64,000 nt of DNA, from contig NZ_CAJPUY010000001.1 in assembly GCF_905397275.1 (NCBI RefSeq), forward strand, positions 248,001 to 312,000. Direction: 5' to 3'. Shown here piece after piece: positions 41,940 to 50,815 of this stretch. The position numbers and the translations under genes were made by a program. Origin of the DNA: Cupriavidus yeoncheonensis. GTDB lineage: Bacteria > Pseudomonadota > Gammaproteobacteria > Burkholderiales > Burkholderiaceae. The notes under the pieces are model-generated. The model saw only the letters and a program-made list of their open reading frames with translations. It was not told the origin of the DNA and did no database searches. Position 1 is the first letter of the stretch. Every line of letters starts with the position of its first letter.

Positions 41940-43388
41940 ATGAAATACCAGTCGACCCGCGGCCATGAAGTGCCGCAAACGTTCTCCGAGATCCTGCTGG
42001 GCGGCCTGGCGCCGGATGGCGGCCTGTACCTGCCGGTGAAGTATCCGCAGGTCACCGCCGACGAGCTGGAAGCGTGGCGCAAGCTCTCGTACGCCGACCT
42101 GGCGTTCGAGATCCTGAGCAAGTTCTGCGACGACATCCCGGCCGCGGACCTGCGCGCACTGACGCGCAAGACCTACACCGCCGAGGTGTACTGCAACGCC
42201 CGCGCCGGCGACAACACCGCCGACATCACGCCGCTGCGCACGCTCGGCGAAGAGGGTGGCACCAAGCTGCAACTGCTGGGCCTGTCCAACGGCCCGACGC
42301 TGGCCTTCAAGGACATGGCCATGCAGTTGCTGGGCAATATGTTCGAGTACGCGCTGGGCCGTGCCGGGCTGGAGCTCAATATCCTGGGCGCCACCTCGGG
42401 TGACACGGGCAGCGCCGCCGAATACGCGATGCGCGGCAAGCGCGGCATCCGCGTGTTCATGCTGAGCCCGCACCGCAAGATGAGCGCGTTCCAGACCGCG
42501 CAGATGTTCAGCCTGCAGGACCCGAACATCTTCAACCTGGCGGTGGAAGGCGTGTTCGATGACTGCCAGGACATCGTCAAGGCGGTTTCGAACGACCTCG
42601 AGTACAAGGCCCGCCAGCGCATCGGCACGGTCAACTCGATCAACTGGGCGCGTGTGGTGGCCCAGGTGGTGTACTACTTCAAGGGCTGGCTGCTGGCGAC
42701 GTCGGGCCCGGGCCAGAAGGTGTCGTTCTGCGTGCCGTCGGGCAATTTCGGCAACGTCTGCGCCGGCCATATCGCGCGCATGATGGGCCTGCCGATCGAC
42801 AAGCTGGTGGTGGCCACCAACGAGAACGACGTGCTCGACGAGTTTTTCCGCACCGGCGCCTACCGCGTGCGCAAGTCGGCCGAGACCTACCATACGTCGA
42901 GCCCGAGCATGGATATCTCGAAGGCGTCGAACTTCGAGCGCTTCATCTTCGACCTGCTCGGCCAGGACGCCGGCAAGCTGGCTGCGCTGTTCCGCGACGT
43001 GGAAGAGAAGGGTGGCTTCGACCTGTCCGGTACGCCGGAATTCGAACGCATCCGCGGCGAATTCGGCTTTGCCTCGGGCCGCAGCACGCACGAGGACCGC
43101 GTGGCGACCATTCGCGACCTGTCGGCGCGCTATGGCATCACCATCGATACCCATACTGCCGATGGCATCAAGGTGGCGCGCGAGCATCTCAGCGCAGGCG
43201 TGCCGATGGTGGTGCTGGAAACCGCGCTGCCGGCCAAGTTCGCCGACACCATCCGCGAAGCCCTGGGCCATGAGCCGGAGCGTCCGGCGGCCTTCGAAGG
43301 CATCGAAAAGCTGCCGCAGCGCTTCGAGGTGATGGCCAACGACGTCAGCCAGATCAAGGCCTTCATCGCCGGCCACACCGGCCTGTAA
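41940..43388 (+). CDS. thrC: Threonine synthase
   Basis: ThrC converts O-phosphohomoserine to threonine with PLP. The 482-residue protein starts MKYQSTRGHEVPQTFSEILLGGLAPDGGLYLP and has the PLP lysine Lys124 in GPTLAFKDMAMQ, then ILGATSGDTGSAAEYA and the cofactor loop CVPSGNFGNVCAGHIA. Length is typical of the long (type 1) threonine synthases. Together with hom it forms the end of the threonine branch. Confidence 0.96.
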   Translation: MKYQSTRGHEVPQTFSEILLGGLAPDGGLYLPVKYPQVTADELEAWRKLSYADLAFEILSKFCDDIPAADLRALTRKTYTAEVYCNARAGDNTADITPLRTLGEEGGTKLQLLGLSNGPTLAFKDMAMQLLGNMFEYALGRAGLELNILGATSGDTGSAAEYAMRGKRGIRVFMLSPHRKMSAFQTAQMFSLQDPNIFNLAVEGVFDDCQDIVKAVSNDLEYKARQRIGTVNSINWARVVAQVVYYFKGWLLATSGPGQKVSFCVPSGNFGNVCAGHIARMMGLPIDKLVVATNENDVLDEFFRTGAYRVRKSAETYHTSSPSMDISKASNFERFIFDLLGQDAGKLAALFRDVEEKGGFDLSGTPEFERIRGEFGFASGRSTHEDRVATIRDLSARYGITIDTHTADGIKVAREHLSAGVPMVVLETALPAKFADTIREALGHEPERPAAFEGIEKLPQRFEVMANDVSQIKAFIAGHTGL

Positions 43389-43557
43389 GCGCGGGCGCCT
43401 GCGGCGCCGCCGCATGCCTTGGCGGCGCCAACTCGCTACAATCAGGCTAGCCGTGGCCCAGACCCGGCCCCCGGATTGCCCGCACCAGTCGAAGTACGCC
43501 GTGCGGCGCAATGCGCGGGCCGTTTTTCATGGGCGCTCCGAACCCACACATCCCACC

Positions 43558-44799
43558 ATGACCCAAGCTGCAGCGTCTTCCCGCCCCCCGATGCTGACCA
43601 TGGCCCAGGCGCTTGACGCCCTGCTGGCCGCCGCCCGTCCGCTGGCCCAGGTCGAACACGTCGACACGCTGGCCGCCAACGGCCGCGTGCTGGCCGCTCC
43701 GGTCACCAGTTCCCTGCAGGTGCCGCCCGCCGACAATACGTCGATGGACGGCTACGTGATGCGCGCCGCCGATGTGCCGGCCGCGGGCACGCGCCTGCCG
43801 GTGTCGCAGCGCATACCGGCCGGCCATGTTGGCACCGAACTGGCGCCGGGCACCGCCGCGCGCATCTTCACCGGTGGCCTGATCCCGCCCGGCGCCGATG
43901 CTGTGGTGATGCAAGAGCAGTGCGTGGCGGATGGCGGCGACGTCATCGTCAACCACGTGCCGCAGTCCGGCGAATGGATCCGCCGCGCTGGCGAGGACAT
44001 CGAGGCGGGCAGTGTCATCCTGCCCGCCGGCACGCGGCTTACGCCGCAGGCGCTGGGCCTTGCCGCCTCGGTCGGCCAGGCGCGGCTGGACGTGGTGCGG
44101 CGCGTGCGCGTCGCGGTGTTCTTCACCGGCGACGAACTGGCCATGCCTGGCGAGCCGCTCAAGCCGGGCGCCATCTATAACTCCAACCGCTTCACGCTGC
44201 GCGGCCTGCTCGAAAACCTGGGCTGCGAAGTCAACGACCTGGGCATCGTGCCCGATACCCTGGCCGCTACCCGCGAGACGCTGCGCAAGGCCGCGCAGGG
44301 CCATGACCTGATCATTACGTCGGGCGGCGTCTCGGTCGGCGAGGAAGACCACATCAAGCCCGCGGTGGAAGCCGAGGGCCGCCTGGACATGTGGCAGATC
44401 GCCATCAAGCCGGGCAAGCCGCTGGCGTTCGGTCAGGTCAGCAACGGCGCGAGCGATCCGGCGTTTTTCCTGGGCTTGCCAGGCAACCCGGTATCGAGCT
44501 TCGTTACCTTCCTGCTGTTCGTGCGGCCCTTTATCCTGCGCCTGCAGGGCGTGGCCGACGTGACGCCGCGGCGCCTGCCGCTGCGCGCGGACTTCGAGCT
44601 GAAGAAGGGCGACCGCCGCAACGAGTTCCTGCGCGCGCGCATCAATGCCAATGGCGGCCTGGACCTGTTCCCAAACCAGAGTTCGGGGGTGCTGACGTCC
44701 ACGGTGTGGGGCGACGGCCTGATCGACAATCCGCCCGACCGGGCGATCGCGCACGGCGATACCGTGCAGTTCATTCCGTTTGACGGCCTGCTGGCATAG
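43558..44799 (+). CDS. moeA: Molybdopterin molybdenumtransferase
   Basis: MoeA inserts molybdate into adenylated molybdopterin. ATG 43558 gives 413 residues with LTMAQALDALLAAARPL, PPADNTSMDGYVMRAAD, FTGGLIPPGADAVVMQE, and the catalytic MoCF-type motif RVAVFFTGDELAMPG, ITSGGVSVGEEDH and FFLGLPGNPVS. moaD and moaE follow closely, forming a molybdenum-cofactor operon. Confidence 0.95.
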   Translation: MTQAAASSRPPMLTMAQALDALLAAARPLAQVEHVDTLAANGRVLAAPVTSSLQVPPADNTSMDGYVMRAADVPAAGTRLPVSQRIPAGHVGTELAPGTAARIFTGGLIPPGADAVVMQEQCVADGGDVIVNHVPQSGEWIRRAGEDIEAGSVILPAGTRLTPQALGLAASVGQARLDVVRRVRVAVFFTGDELAMPGEPLKPGAIYNSNRFTLRGLLENLGCEVNDLGIVPDTLAATRETLRKAAQGHDLIITSGGVSVGEEDHIKPAVEAEGRLDMWQIAIKPGKPLAFGQVSNGASDPAFFLGLPGNPVSSFVTFLLFVRPFILRLQGVADVTPRRLPLRADFELKKGDRRNEFLRARINANGGLDLFPNQSSGVLTSTVWGDGLIDNPPDRAIAHGDTVQFIPFDGLLA

Positions 44800-44829
44800 C
44801 GGGCGGTGTGGACGGTGCAAGAAGTCGTG

Positions 44830-45087
44830 ATGAACATCGAACTACGTTTTTTTGCCAGCGTGCGCGAACAACTCGGCGTTGCCGGGGAGCGCGCGGAAAT
44901 TCCCGGCGACGTGCGCACGGTGGGCGAGTTGCGCCAGTGGCTGCGCACGCGCGGCGGGGCCTGGGCCGAGACCCTGGCCGAAGGCCGCGCGCTGCGCATG
45001 GCCGTCGACCACGCCGTGGCCCGCCCCGATACGGCGATTGCCGAGGGCTGCGAAGTGGCCTTCTTCCCGCCGGTAACCGGAGGCTGA
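44830..45087 (+). CDS. moaD: Molybdopterin synthase sulfur carrier subunit
   Basis: MoaD carries sulfur as a C-terminal thiocarboxylate to molybdopterin precursor. The 85-residue ubiquitin-like protein begins MNIELRFFASVREQLGV and ends in the required Gly-Gly (FFPPVTGG). It lies 30 bases after moeA and directly before moaE. Confidence 0.95.
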   Translation: MNIELRFFASVREQLGVAGERAEIPGDVRTVGELRQWLRTRGGAWAETLAEGRALRMAVDHAVARPDTAIAEGCEVAFFPPVTGG

Positions 45088-45088
45088 G

Positions 45089-45589
45089 ATGAGCGTCAGG
45101 GTACAGCGCGAAGATTTTGACCTCGGCGCCGAAGTGGCGGCGCTGCGGGCCGGCCGGCCCGGCGTGGGCGCGGTCGCAAGCTTCATCGGCACCGTGCGCG
45201 ATGTGAGCGAGGGCAGCGCGGTCAGCGCGATGGAGCTTGAGCACTATCCGGGCATGACGGAGAAGGCGCTGGCGCAGATCGAGGCCGCCGCTTGCGCGCG
45301 TTGGGAACTGCTGGGCGTGACCATCATCCACCGCGTCGGGCCCCTGCTGCCGCTCGACCAGATCGTGATGGTGGCCGTGGCATCCGCGCACCGCGGCAAT
45401 GCGTTCGCGGCATGCGAATTCATCATGGACTACCTCAAGTCCGAGGCACCGTTCTGGAAAAAGGAAGAGACGCCGGAAGGGGCGCGCTGGGTCGACGCCC
45501 GCGTGACCGACGAGGCGGCCCTGAAGCGCTGGGGGATTCCGTCCTTCAACGCCAGCGGGGCTGACGCCGGCAGCGACGGCGGCAACTGA
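45089..45589 (+). CDS. moaE: Molybdopterin synthase catalytic subunit
   Basis: MoaE, with MoaD, converts cyclic pyranopterin phosphate to molybdopterin. The 166-residue product has the family blocks GAVASFIGTVRD, MELEHYPGMTEKAL, VTIIHRVGPLLPLDQIVMVAVASAHRGNAFAACEFIMDYLKSEAPFWKKE, including the active-site lysines of the last segment. It starts one base after the moaD stop and overlaps crcB by TGATG. Confidence 0.96.
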   Translation: MSVRVQREDFDLGAEVAALRAGRPGVGAVASFIGTVRDVSEGSAVSAMELEHYPGMTEKALAQIEAAACARWELLGVTIIHRVGPLLPLDQIVMVAVASAHRGNAFAACEFIMDYLKSEAPFWKKEETPEGARWVDARVTDEAALKRWGIPSFNASGADAGSDGGN

Positions 45590-45969
45590 TGGGCCCGCTG
45601 GGGTTCGTGGCGGTCGGCGTTGGCGCGGCGCTCGGCGCATGGCTGCGCTGGGGGTTCTCGGTCATCTGGAACGCCCTGAATCCGGCCTTGCCCTACGGCA
45701 CCCTGGCCGCGAACCTGCTGGGCGGCTACCTGATCGGCCTGGCCGTCGGCTTCTTTGATTCCCATCCCGGCCTGCCGCCCGAATGGCGGCTGCTGGCCAT
45801 CACGGGCTTCCTTGGCGGCCTGACCACGTTCTCCACCTTTTCCAGCGAGGCGCTGGCCAACCTGATGTCCGGCGACTACGGCTGGGCGCTGCTGCACGTG
45901 GCCAGCCACCTGGGCGGCTCGCTGCTGCTCGCCGCGCTGGGTTTGTGGACCTACCGCTTCCTGGCCTGA
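45589..45969 (+). CDS. crcB: Fluoride channel protein
   Basis: CrcB (Fluc) exports fluoride as a dual-topology dimer. The 126-residue product has four membrane helices and the family marks GAALGAWLRWG, GTLAANLLGGYLIGL and ITGFLGGLTTFSTFSSE. Its start overlaps the moaE stop, although the functions are unrelated. Confidence 0.95.
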   Translation: MGPLGFVAVGVGAALGAWLRWGFSVIWNALNPALPYGTLAANLLGGYLIGLAVGFFDSHPGLPPEWRLLAITGFLGGLTTFSTFSSEALANLMSGDYGWALLHVASHLGGSLLLAALGLWTYRFLA

Positions 45970-46042
45970 ACGCACGGACGGGCGCGCAGCAGCGTGGCCA
46001 ACTGCGGCGCGCGGGTGCCGCGTGATACGGGAAAGCCATGAA

Positions 46043-46098
46043 TTGACATCCGCCGCCGGCCCTCTATACGATGAAACATGAATCAGCCATCATGTTTC
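46043..46098 (+). promoter_or_regulatory. Promoter with 9-bp inverted repeat ahead of tetR
   Basis: TTGACA (46043-46048), 16 bases, then TATACG (46065-46070). A perfect dyad GAAACATGA / TCATGTTTC (46073-46081, 46090-46098; 8-base gap) covers the expected start point. This fits autorepression by the TetR protein encoded at 46222. Confidence 0.7.
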
Positions 46099-46221
46099 GC
46101 GGTGCCGCCCCGGGCAGAGGAGGCAGGGCGGCGGGCAGGTCGCGGGACGCGGCTATCAGACGCTGGTTTGACGTGCTGGTTTCACACACAGAGGGCGCCC
46201 GAGCGCCACAGTGGAGACACG

Positions 46222-46842
46222 ATGTCCCAGACCGAATCCGGCAGGACTGACTCCGGCATCTGCCCGCCCAAGACCGCGCGCGGGCAGAAGACCCGCGAAT
46301 CGCTGCTGCGTGCCGCCGAGAAGGTGTTTGGCGAGAAGGGCTACTACGTCGCATCGATTTCCGAGATCACGCAGGAAGCCAAGGTGGCCATGGGGACCTT
46401 CTACCTGTACTTCAGGGACAAGGAAGATGTCTTCCGCGCGCTGGTCCAGCACATGCTGGAGTTGCTGCGCACCCACCTGCGCAAGCACGTGGCAGCGGCC
46501 ACCAGCCAGATGGACGCCGAACGGCTCGGCCTGAAGGCGTTCCTGTCCTTTGTTTCCCGACACAAGAATCTCTACCGGATCGTGCTCGACTCGTATTCGG
46601 TGGACGAGACCATCTATAGCGGCTACTTCCAGGTCTTTGCGGACCTGTACAGCCGGCGCCTCAGCCGCGCCGCCGAACAGGGCGAGGTCCGCCCCGGCGA
46701 TGCCGAAGTGCGCGCCTGGTGCCTGATCGGCATCAGCAATTTCCTTGGCATGCGCTACGCACTGTGGAAGCGGCCGGCCTCGATGGACAAGGTGGTCGAT
46801 GCCGCCTTCGACATGATCACGCACGGCCTCCAGGCGCGGTGA
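46222..46842 (+). CDS. TetR-family regulator of the Liv-type transport cluster
   Basis: ATG 46222 with GGAG upstream gives 206 residues. The N-terminal HTH reads GQKTRESLLRAAEKVFGEKGYYVASISEITQEAKVAMGTFYLYFRDKEDVF, a standard TetR DNA-binding domain; the C-terminal ligand domain is helical and family-specific (LYRIVLDSYSVDETIYSGYFQVFADLY). Directly behind it are an ABC importer and an acyl-CoA ligase on the same strand, so it probably senses the imported acid or its CoA ester. A 9-bp dyad overlies its own promoter. Confidence 0.9.
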   Translation: MSQTESGRTDSGICPPKTARGQKTRESLLRAAEKVFGEKGYYVASISEITQEAKVAMGTFYLYFRDKEDVFRALVQHMLELLRTHLRKHVAAATSQMDAERLGLKAFLSFVSRHKNLYRIVLDSYSVDETIYSGYFQVFADLYSRRLSRAAEQGEVRPGDAEVRAWCLIGISNFLGMRYALWKRPASMDKVVDAAFDMITHGLQAR

Positions 46843-46945
46843 TGGCCGTCTTCGGCCGAGCGGCCGGGCGAGTTTTCAGGCAAGAACAGAAACAAGAAGC
46901 TGGAAAGACCGACGAGACCGAGAGACCGCAGAAGAGGAGACCACC

Positions 46946-48133
46946 ATGCAACGCCGCACCATTGCCGTACACGCCGTGGCGCTGGCCGCCAGCCTGCTCG
47001 CCAGTGGCGGCGTGCTTGCCAGGGACATCCGGATTGCCCACGTCTACGACAAGACCGGGGCGCTCGAGGCCTACGCCAGACAGACCCAGACTGGCCTGAT
47101 GATGGGCCTGGAGTACGCTACCAACGGCACCATGACCGTCAACGGCAACAAGCTCGTGGTGATCGAAAAGGATACCCAGGGCAAGCCCGACGTGGCCAAG
47201 GCCCAGCTTGCCGCGGCCTACAGCGATGACCGCGCGGACATCGCGCTGGGGCCGACGTCTTCCGGCACGGCGCTGGCCATGCTGCCGGTGGCGGAGGAGT
47301 ACAGGAAGATCCTGCTGGTCGAACCCGCCGTGGCCGACTCCATTACCGGCGACAAGTGGAACCGCTATATCTTCCGCACCGGCCGCAATTCCTCGCAGGA
47401 TGCCATTTCCAATGCCGTGGCGCTGGACAAGCCCGGCGTGCAGATTGCCACGCTGGCGCAGGACTATGCCTTCGGCCGCGATGGCGTGAAGGCGTTCAGG
47501 GGCGCGCTGAAGAACGCGAAGATCGTCCATGAGGAATACCTGCCGACCAACACCACCGACTTCACCGCCGGTGCGCAACGCCTGTTCGATGCGCTCAAGG
47601 ACAAGCCGGGCCGCAAGGTGATCTTCATCATCTGGGCCGGCGCGGGCAATCCGTTCAAGATCGCGGACCTCGACCCGAAACGCTACGGCATCGAGATCGC
47701 CACCGGTGGCAACATCCTGCCGGCCATGGCCAGCTACAAGAACTTCCCGGGCATGGAGGGCGCCACGTACTACTACTTCGGCATTCCCAAGAACAAGGCC
47801 AACGAGTGGCTGGTATCGAACCACTACAGCAAGTTCAAGTCGCCGCCTGATTTCTTCACGGCCGGCGGCATGTCGGCCGGCATCGCGCTGGTGGAGGCGC
47901 TCAGGAAGACCGGCGGCGACACCAGCTCGGAAAAGCTGATCACGGCGATGGAAGGCATGGCGTTTGAAACGCCCAAGGGCCGGATGGTCTTCCGCAAGGA
48001 AGACCACCAGGCGATGCAGTCGATGTACCACTTCAGGATCAAGGTGGACCCGGCCTTCGCCTGGGGCGTGCCCGAACTGGTCCGCGAGATCAGGCCTGAA
48101 GAGATGAATGTGCCGATCCGCAACCATCGCTGA
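46946..48133 (+). CDS. livK: Branched-chain-amino-acid-type ABC transporter, periplasmic binding protein
   Basis: The 395-residue LivK-like protein has a signal peptide (VHAVALAASLLASGGVLA) and a periplasmic binding fold (IRIAHVYDKTGALEAYARQTQTGLMMGLEYA, VVIEKDTQGKPDVAKAQLAAAY, DIALGPTSSGTALAMLPVAEEY). The ribosome site is GAGGAG. Homologues bind amino acids, aromatic acids, amides or urea; the substrate here is unknown. It precedes livG and overlaps its start by TGATG. Confidence 0.9.
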   Translation: MQRRTIAVHAVALAASLLASGGVLARDIRIAHVYDKTGALEAYARQTQTGLMMGLEYATNGTMTVNGNKLVVIEKDTQGKPDVAKAQLAAAYSDDRADIALGPTSSGTALAMLPVAEEYRKILLVEPAVADSITGDKWNRYIFRTGRNSSQDAISNAVALDKPGVQIATLAQDYAFGRDGVKAFRGALKNAKIVHEEYLPTNTTDFTAGAQRLFDALKDKPGRKVIFIIWAGAGNPFKIADLDPKRYGIEIATGGNILPAMASYKNFPGMEGATYYYFGIPKNKANEWLVSNHYSKFKSPPDFFTAGGMSAGIALVEALRKTGGDTSSEKLITAMEGMAFETPKGRMVFRKEDHQAMQSMYHFRIKVDPAFAWGVPELVREIRPEEMNVPIRNHR

Positions 48134-48939
48134 TGGTCGTGGCAGCCAACCGGGCGCGGCCGCCGATGCTGGAAACGCGCGGGCTCACGATCCGTTTCGG
48201 CGGGCACGTGGCCGTCAACGCGGTGTCGTGCGCGTTCCGGCCCGGCGAGCTGACATGCATCGTCGGCCCCAACGGCGCGGGCAAGACGACCTATTTCAAC
48301 CTGATTTCGGGGCAATTGCCGGCCAGTGACGGGCAGATCCTGCTCGATGGCCAGGACGTGACGCGACTGCCGGTTTCGCAAAGGGCACGCCGCGGCATCG
48401 GACGCGCCTTCCAGCTGACCAGCCTGTTCCCGAACCTGCCGGTGCTGGAAAACGTGCGGCTGGCGGTGCAGGCGCGCCAGCAGCGCGGCATCGACCTGCT
48501 GTCGATGTGGACCAGTCACCGCGGCGTGCGCGCGCAGGCCGAGGCCTGCCTGGATCGAGTGGCGCTCGCCGGCAAGCGACACCTGCCGGTGGCCGCGCTG
48601 CCGCATGGCGACCAACGCAAGCTGGAGGTCGGCATCTTGCTGGCGCTGCAGCCGCGCATCTTCATGTTCGACGAGCCGACGGCCGGGATGAGCGTGGACG
48701 AGGTCCCGGTGATCCTCGACCTGATCCGCGAAATCCGGCAGGACCGGAGCAGGACCGTGCTGCTGGTGGAACACAAGATGGACGTGGTGCGCTCGCTGGC
48801 CGACCGCATCATCGTGCTGCACAACGGCACGCTGATGGCCGACGGCAACCCGGCGGAGGTCATTGCCTCGCCGATCGTGCAGCAGGCGTACCTGGGCGTG
48901 GCGGAAGCCGGCGCGAGCGCGGAAGCAGGCCATGCATGA
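48133..48939 (+). CDS. livG: Liv-type ABC transporter ATP-binding protein (LivG)
   Basis: The 268-residue ATPase has Walker A VGPNGAGKTTYFNLISG, a Q-loop region ending in RAFQLTSLFPNLPVLENVRLAV, the ABC signature region around LPHGDQRKLEVGILLALQPRIFMFDEPTAGM, and the H-loop VLLVEHKMDVV. The signature reads PHGDQR instead of the usual LSGGQ-type or SYGxQR motif. It couples to LivH and LivM. Confidence 0.92.
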   Translation: MVVAANRARPPMLETRGLTIRFGGHVAVNAVSCAFRPGELTCIVGPNGAGKTTYFNLISGQLPASDGQILLDGQDVTRLPVSQRARRGIGRAFQLTSLFPNLPVLENVRLAVQARQQRGIDLLSMWTSHRGVRAQAEACLDRVALAGKRHLPVAALPHGDQRKLEVGILLALQPRIFMFDEPTAGMSVDEVPVILDLIREIRQDRSRTVLLVEHKMDVVRSLADRIIVLHNGTLMADGNPAEVIASPIVQQAYLGVAEAGASAEAGHA

Positions 48940-49672
48940 ACACGCAAACGCCGAGCCGATCCTGCGGCTGCGCGACGTGCAGACCCATATCGGCCCGTAC
49001 CACATCCTGCACGGCGTGAGCTTCGAGGTGCCGCGCGGCGGCGTGACGATGCTGCTGGGGCGCAATGGCGCGGGCAAGACCACCACGCTGCGCACCATCA
49101 TGGGCCTGTGGCGGGCCAGTGCGGGCACCGTGGCGTTCGATGGGGCAGACATCACGGGGCACGGCACGCCCGCCATCGCGCAGGCAGGCATCGCTTACGT
49201 GCCCGAGAACATGAGTGTGTTTTCCGACCTGACGGTGGCTGAAAACATGTGGCTGGCCGCGCGCAGCGGTGCCATCGACGCGCAGCGCCTGGAGTGGGTG
49301 TTCCGTATGTTTCCCGCGCTGAAGACGTTCTGGCAGCAGCGTGCCGGCGTGCTGTCGGGCGGGCAGAAGCAGATGCTGTCGGTGGCGCGCGCCATCATCG
49401 AGCCGCGCAAGCTGCTGATCGTGGATGAACCGACCAAGGGGCTGGCGCCGGCCATCATCCAGAACATGATCGCCGTGTTCCGCGAACTGAAGCAGACCGA
49501 CGTGTCGATCCTGCTGGTGGAGCAGAACTTCCATATGGCGAAGTCGGTGGGCGATACGGTGGTGGTGATGGATGACGGGCGCATCGTGCATGCCGGCGAC
49601 ATGGCGGCACTGGCGCAGGATGACACGTTGCAGCAGCGGCTGCTGGGGTTGTCGCTGGCGGCGCATCAGTGA
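48932..49672 (+). CDS. livF: Liv-type ABC transporter ATP-binding protein (LivF)
   Basis: The second ATPase of the importer (246 residues from ATG 48932). Walker A is LGRNGAGKTTTLRTIMGL, the signature is VLSGGQKQMLSVARAI, Walker B LLIVDEPTKGLAP, and the H-loop LLVEQNFHMA. It overlaps the livG stop by 8 bases and completes the nucleotide-binding pair. Confidence 0.93.
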   Translation: MHEHANAEPILRLRDVQTHIGPYHILHGVSFEVPRGGVTMLLGRNGAGKTTTLRTIMGLWRASAGTVAFDGADITGHGTPAIAQAGIAYVPENMSVFSDLTVAENMWLAARSGAIDAQRLEWVFRMFPALKTFWQQRAGVLSGGQKQMLSVARAIIEPRKLLIVDEPTKGLAPAIIQNMIAVFRELKQTDVSILLVEQNFHMAKSVGDTVVVMDDGRIVHAGDMAALAQDDTLQQRLLGLSLAAHQ

Positions 49673-49762
49673 CGACGCAGGTAATGACGCAGATAGAGAC
49701 GTAGGTAAGCGCGACGTTTTGCCCTGCTCTCCCGCCAGCGGGAGAGGGCGCAAACCGGCAGC

Positions 49763-50800
49763 ATGACGAGACACATGACAACTACAGCAACCTTACCGAC
49801 GTCAGGGGCCGCGGACCTGCCCAAGGCCCGCCTCGACTGGACGCCCCTGGCCCTTGCACCCTTGCTCATGCTGCTGGCGTTTCCGCTGATCGGCAGCGGT
49901 TCCACGTGGCTCACGCTGACCGTTGCGGGGCTGGCCATGGGCATGATCATCTTCGTGGTGTCGTCGGGCCTGACGCTGGTGTTCGGGCTGATGGACGTGC
50001 TCAACTTTGGTCACGGCGCCTTTATCGCGCTGGGCGCGTATGTGGCGGCGTCGGTACTGCTGCCCCTGTCGGGCTGGGTGCAGGCCGACAGCCTGGCGTT
50101 GAACCTCGCGGTGTTCGCGCTGGCGATCCTGGCGGCCATGGCGGCGGCCGGAGCGGTCGGGCTGTTCTTCGAGCGCGTGGTGGTGCGCCCGGTCTACGGC
50201 CAGCACCTCAAGCAGATCCTGATCACCATGGGCGGCATGATCGTCGCGGAGCAACTGATCAAGGCCATCTGGGGGGCGGAGACGATCGCGCTGGAGGTGC
50301 CGGCGGCGTTCCGCGGGGCGGTGCTGCTGGGCGATGCCGCCATCGAAAAGTACCGGCTGGTGGCCATGGTGCTCGGGCTGGTGGTATTCACCGGCATGCT
50401 CCTGCTGCTCAACCGCACGCGCATCGGCCTGCTGATCCGGGCCGGCGTCGAGAATCGCGAGATGGTGGAGGCGCTCGGCTATCGCGTGCGGCGCCTTTTC
50501 ATCGGCGTGTTCGTGGCGGGCGCCGCGCTGGCCGGCATGGGCGGCGTGCTGTGGGGCCTGTACCAGCAGAACATCACGGCGGCGATCGGCGCGCAGGTCA
50601 ATGTGCTGATCTTCATCGTCATCATCATCGGCGGGCTCGGCTCGACCACCGGCTGCTTTGTCGGCGCGCTGCTGGTGGGGCTGATGGCCAACTACACGGG
50701 CTTCCTGTTGCCGAAGGTGGCGCTGTTCTCCAACATCCTGCTGATGATGCTGATCCTGCTGTGGCGGCCGCAAGGGCTGTTTCCGGTGGCCAGGCGCTGA
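49763..50800 (+). CDS. livH: Liv-type ABC transporter permease (LivH)
   Basis: The 345-residue inner-membrane permease has about eight to nine hydrophobic helices and the LivH marks SGLTLVFGLMDVLNFGHGAFIALGAY and GLLIRAGVENREMVEALGY, plus GGLGSTTGCFVGALLVGL. ATG 49763 is followed by ATG 49775; either may be used. A 90-base gap separates it from livF. Confidence 0.93.
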   Translation: MTRHMTTTATLPTSGAADLPKARLDWTPLALAPLLMLLAFPLIGSGSTWLTLTVAGLAMGMIIFVVSSGLTLVFGLMDVLNFGHGAFIALGAYVAASVLLPLSGWVQADSLALNLAVFALAILAAMAAAGAVGLFFERVVVRPVYGQHLKQILITMGGMIVAEQLIKAIWGAETIALEVPAAFRGAVLLGDAAIEKYRLVAMVLGLVVFTGMLLLLNRTRIGLLIRAGVENREMVEALGYRVRRLFIGVFVAGAALAGMGGVLWGLYQQNITAAIGAQVNVLIFIVIIIGGLGSTTGCFVGALLVGLMANYTGFLLPKVALFSNILLMMLILLWRPQGLFPVARR

Positions 50801-50815
50801 CAAGGGGCACGCGAC

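Noticed and set aside
40497-43511. 1004-residue minus-strand frame opposite hom and thrC
   Set aside because: It is antisense to hom and thrC with catalytic motifs; codon-bias artefact.
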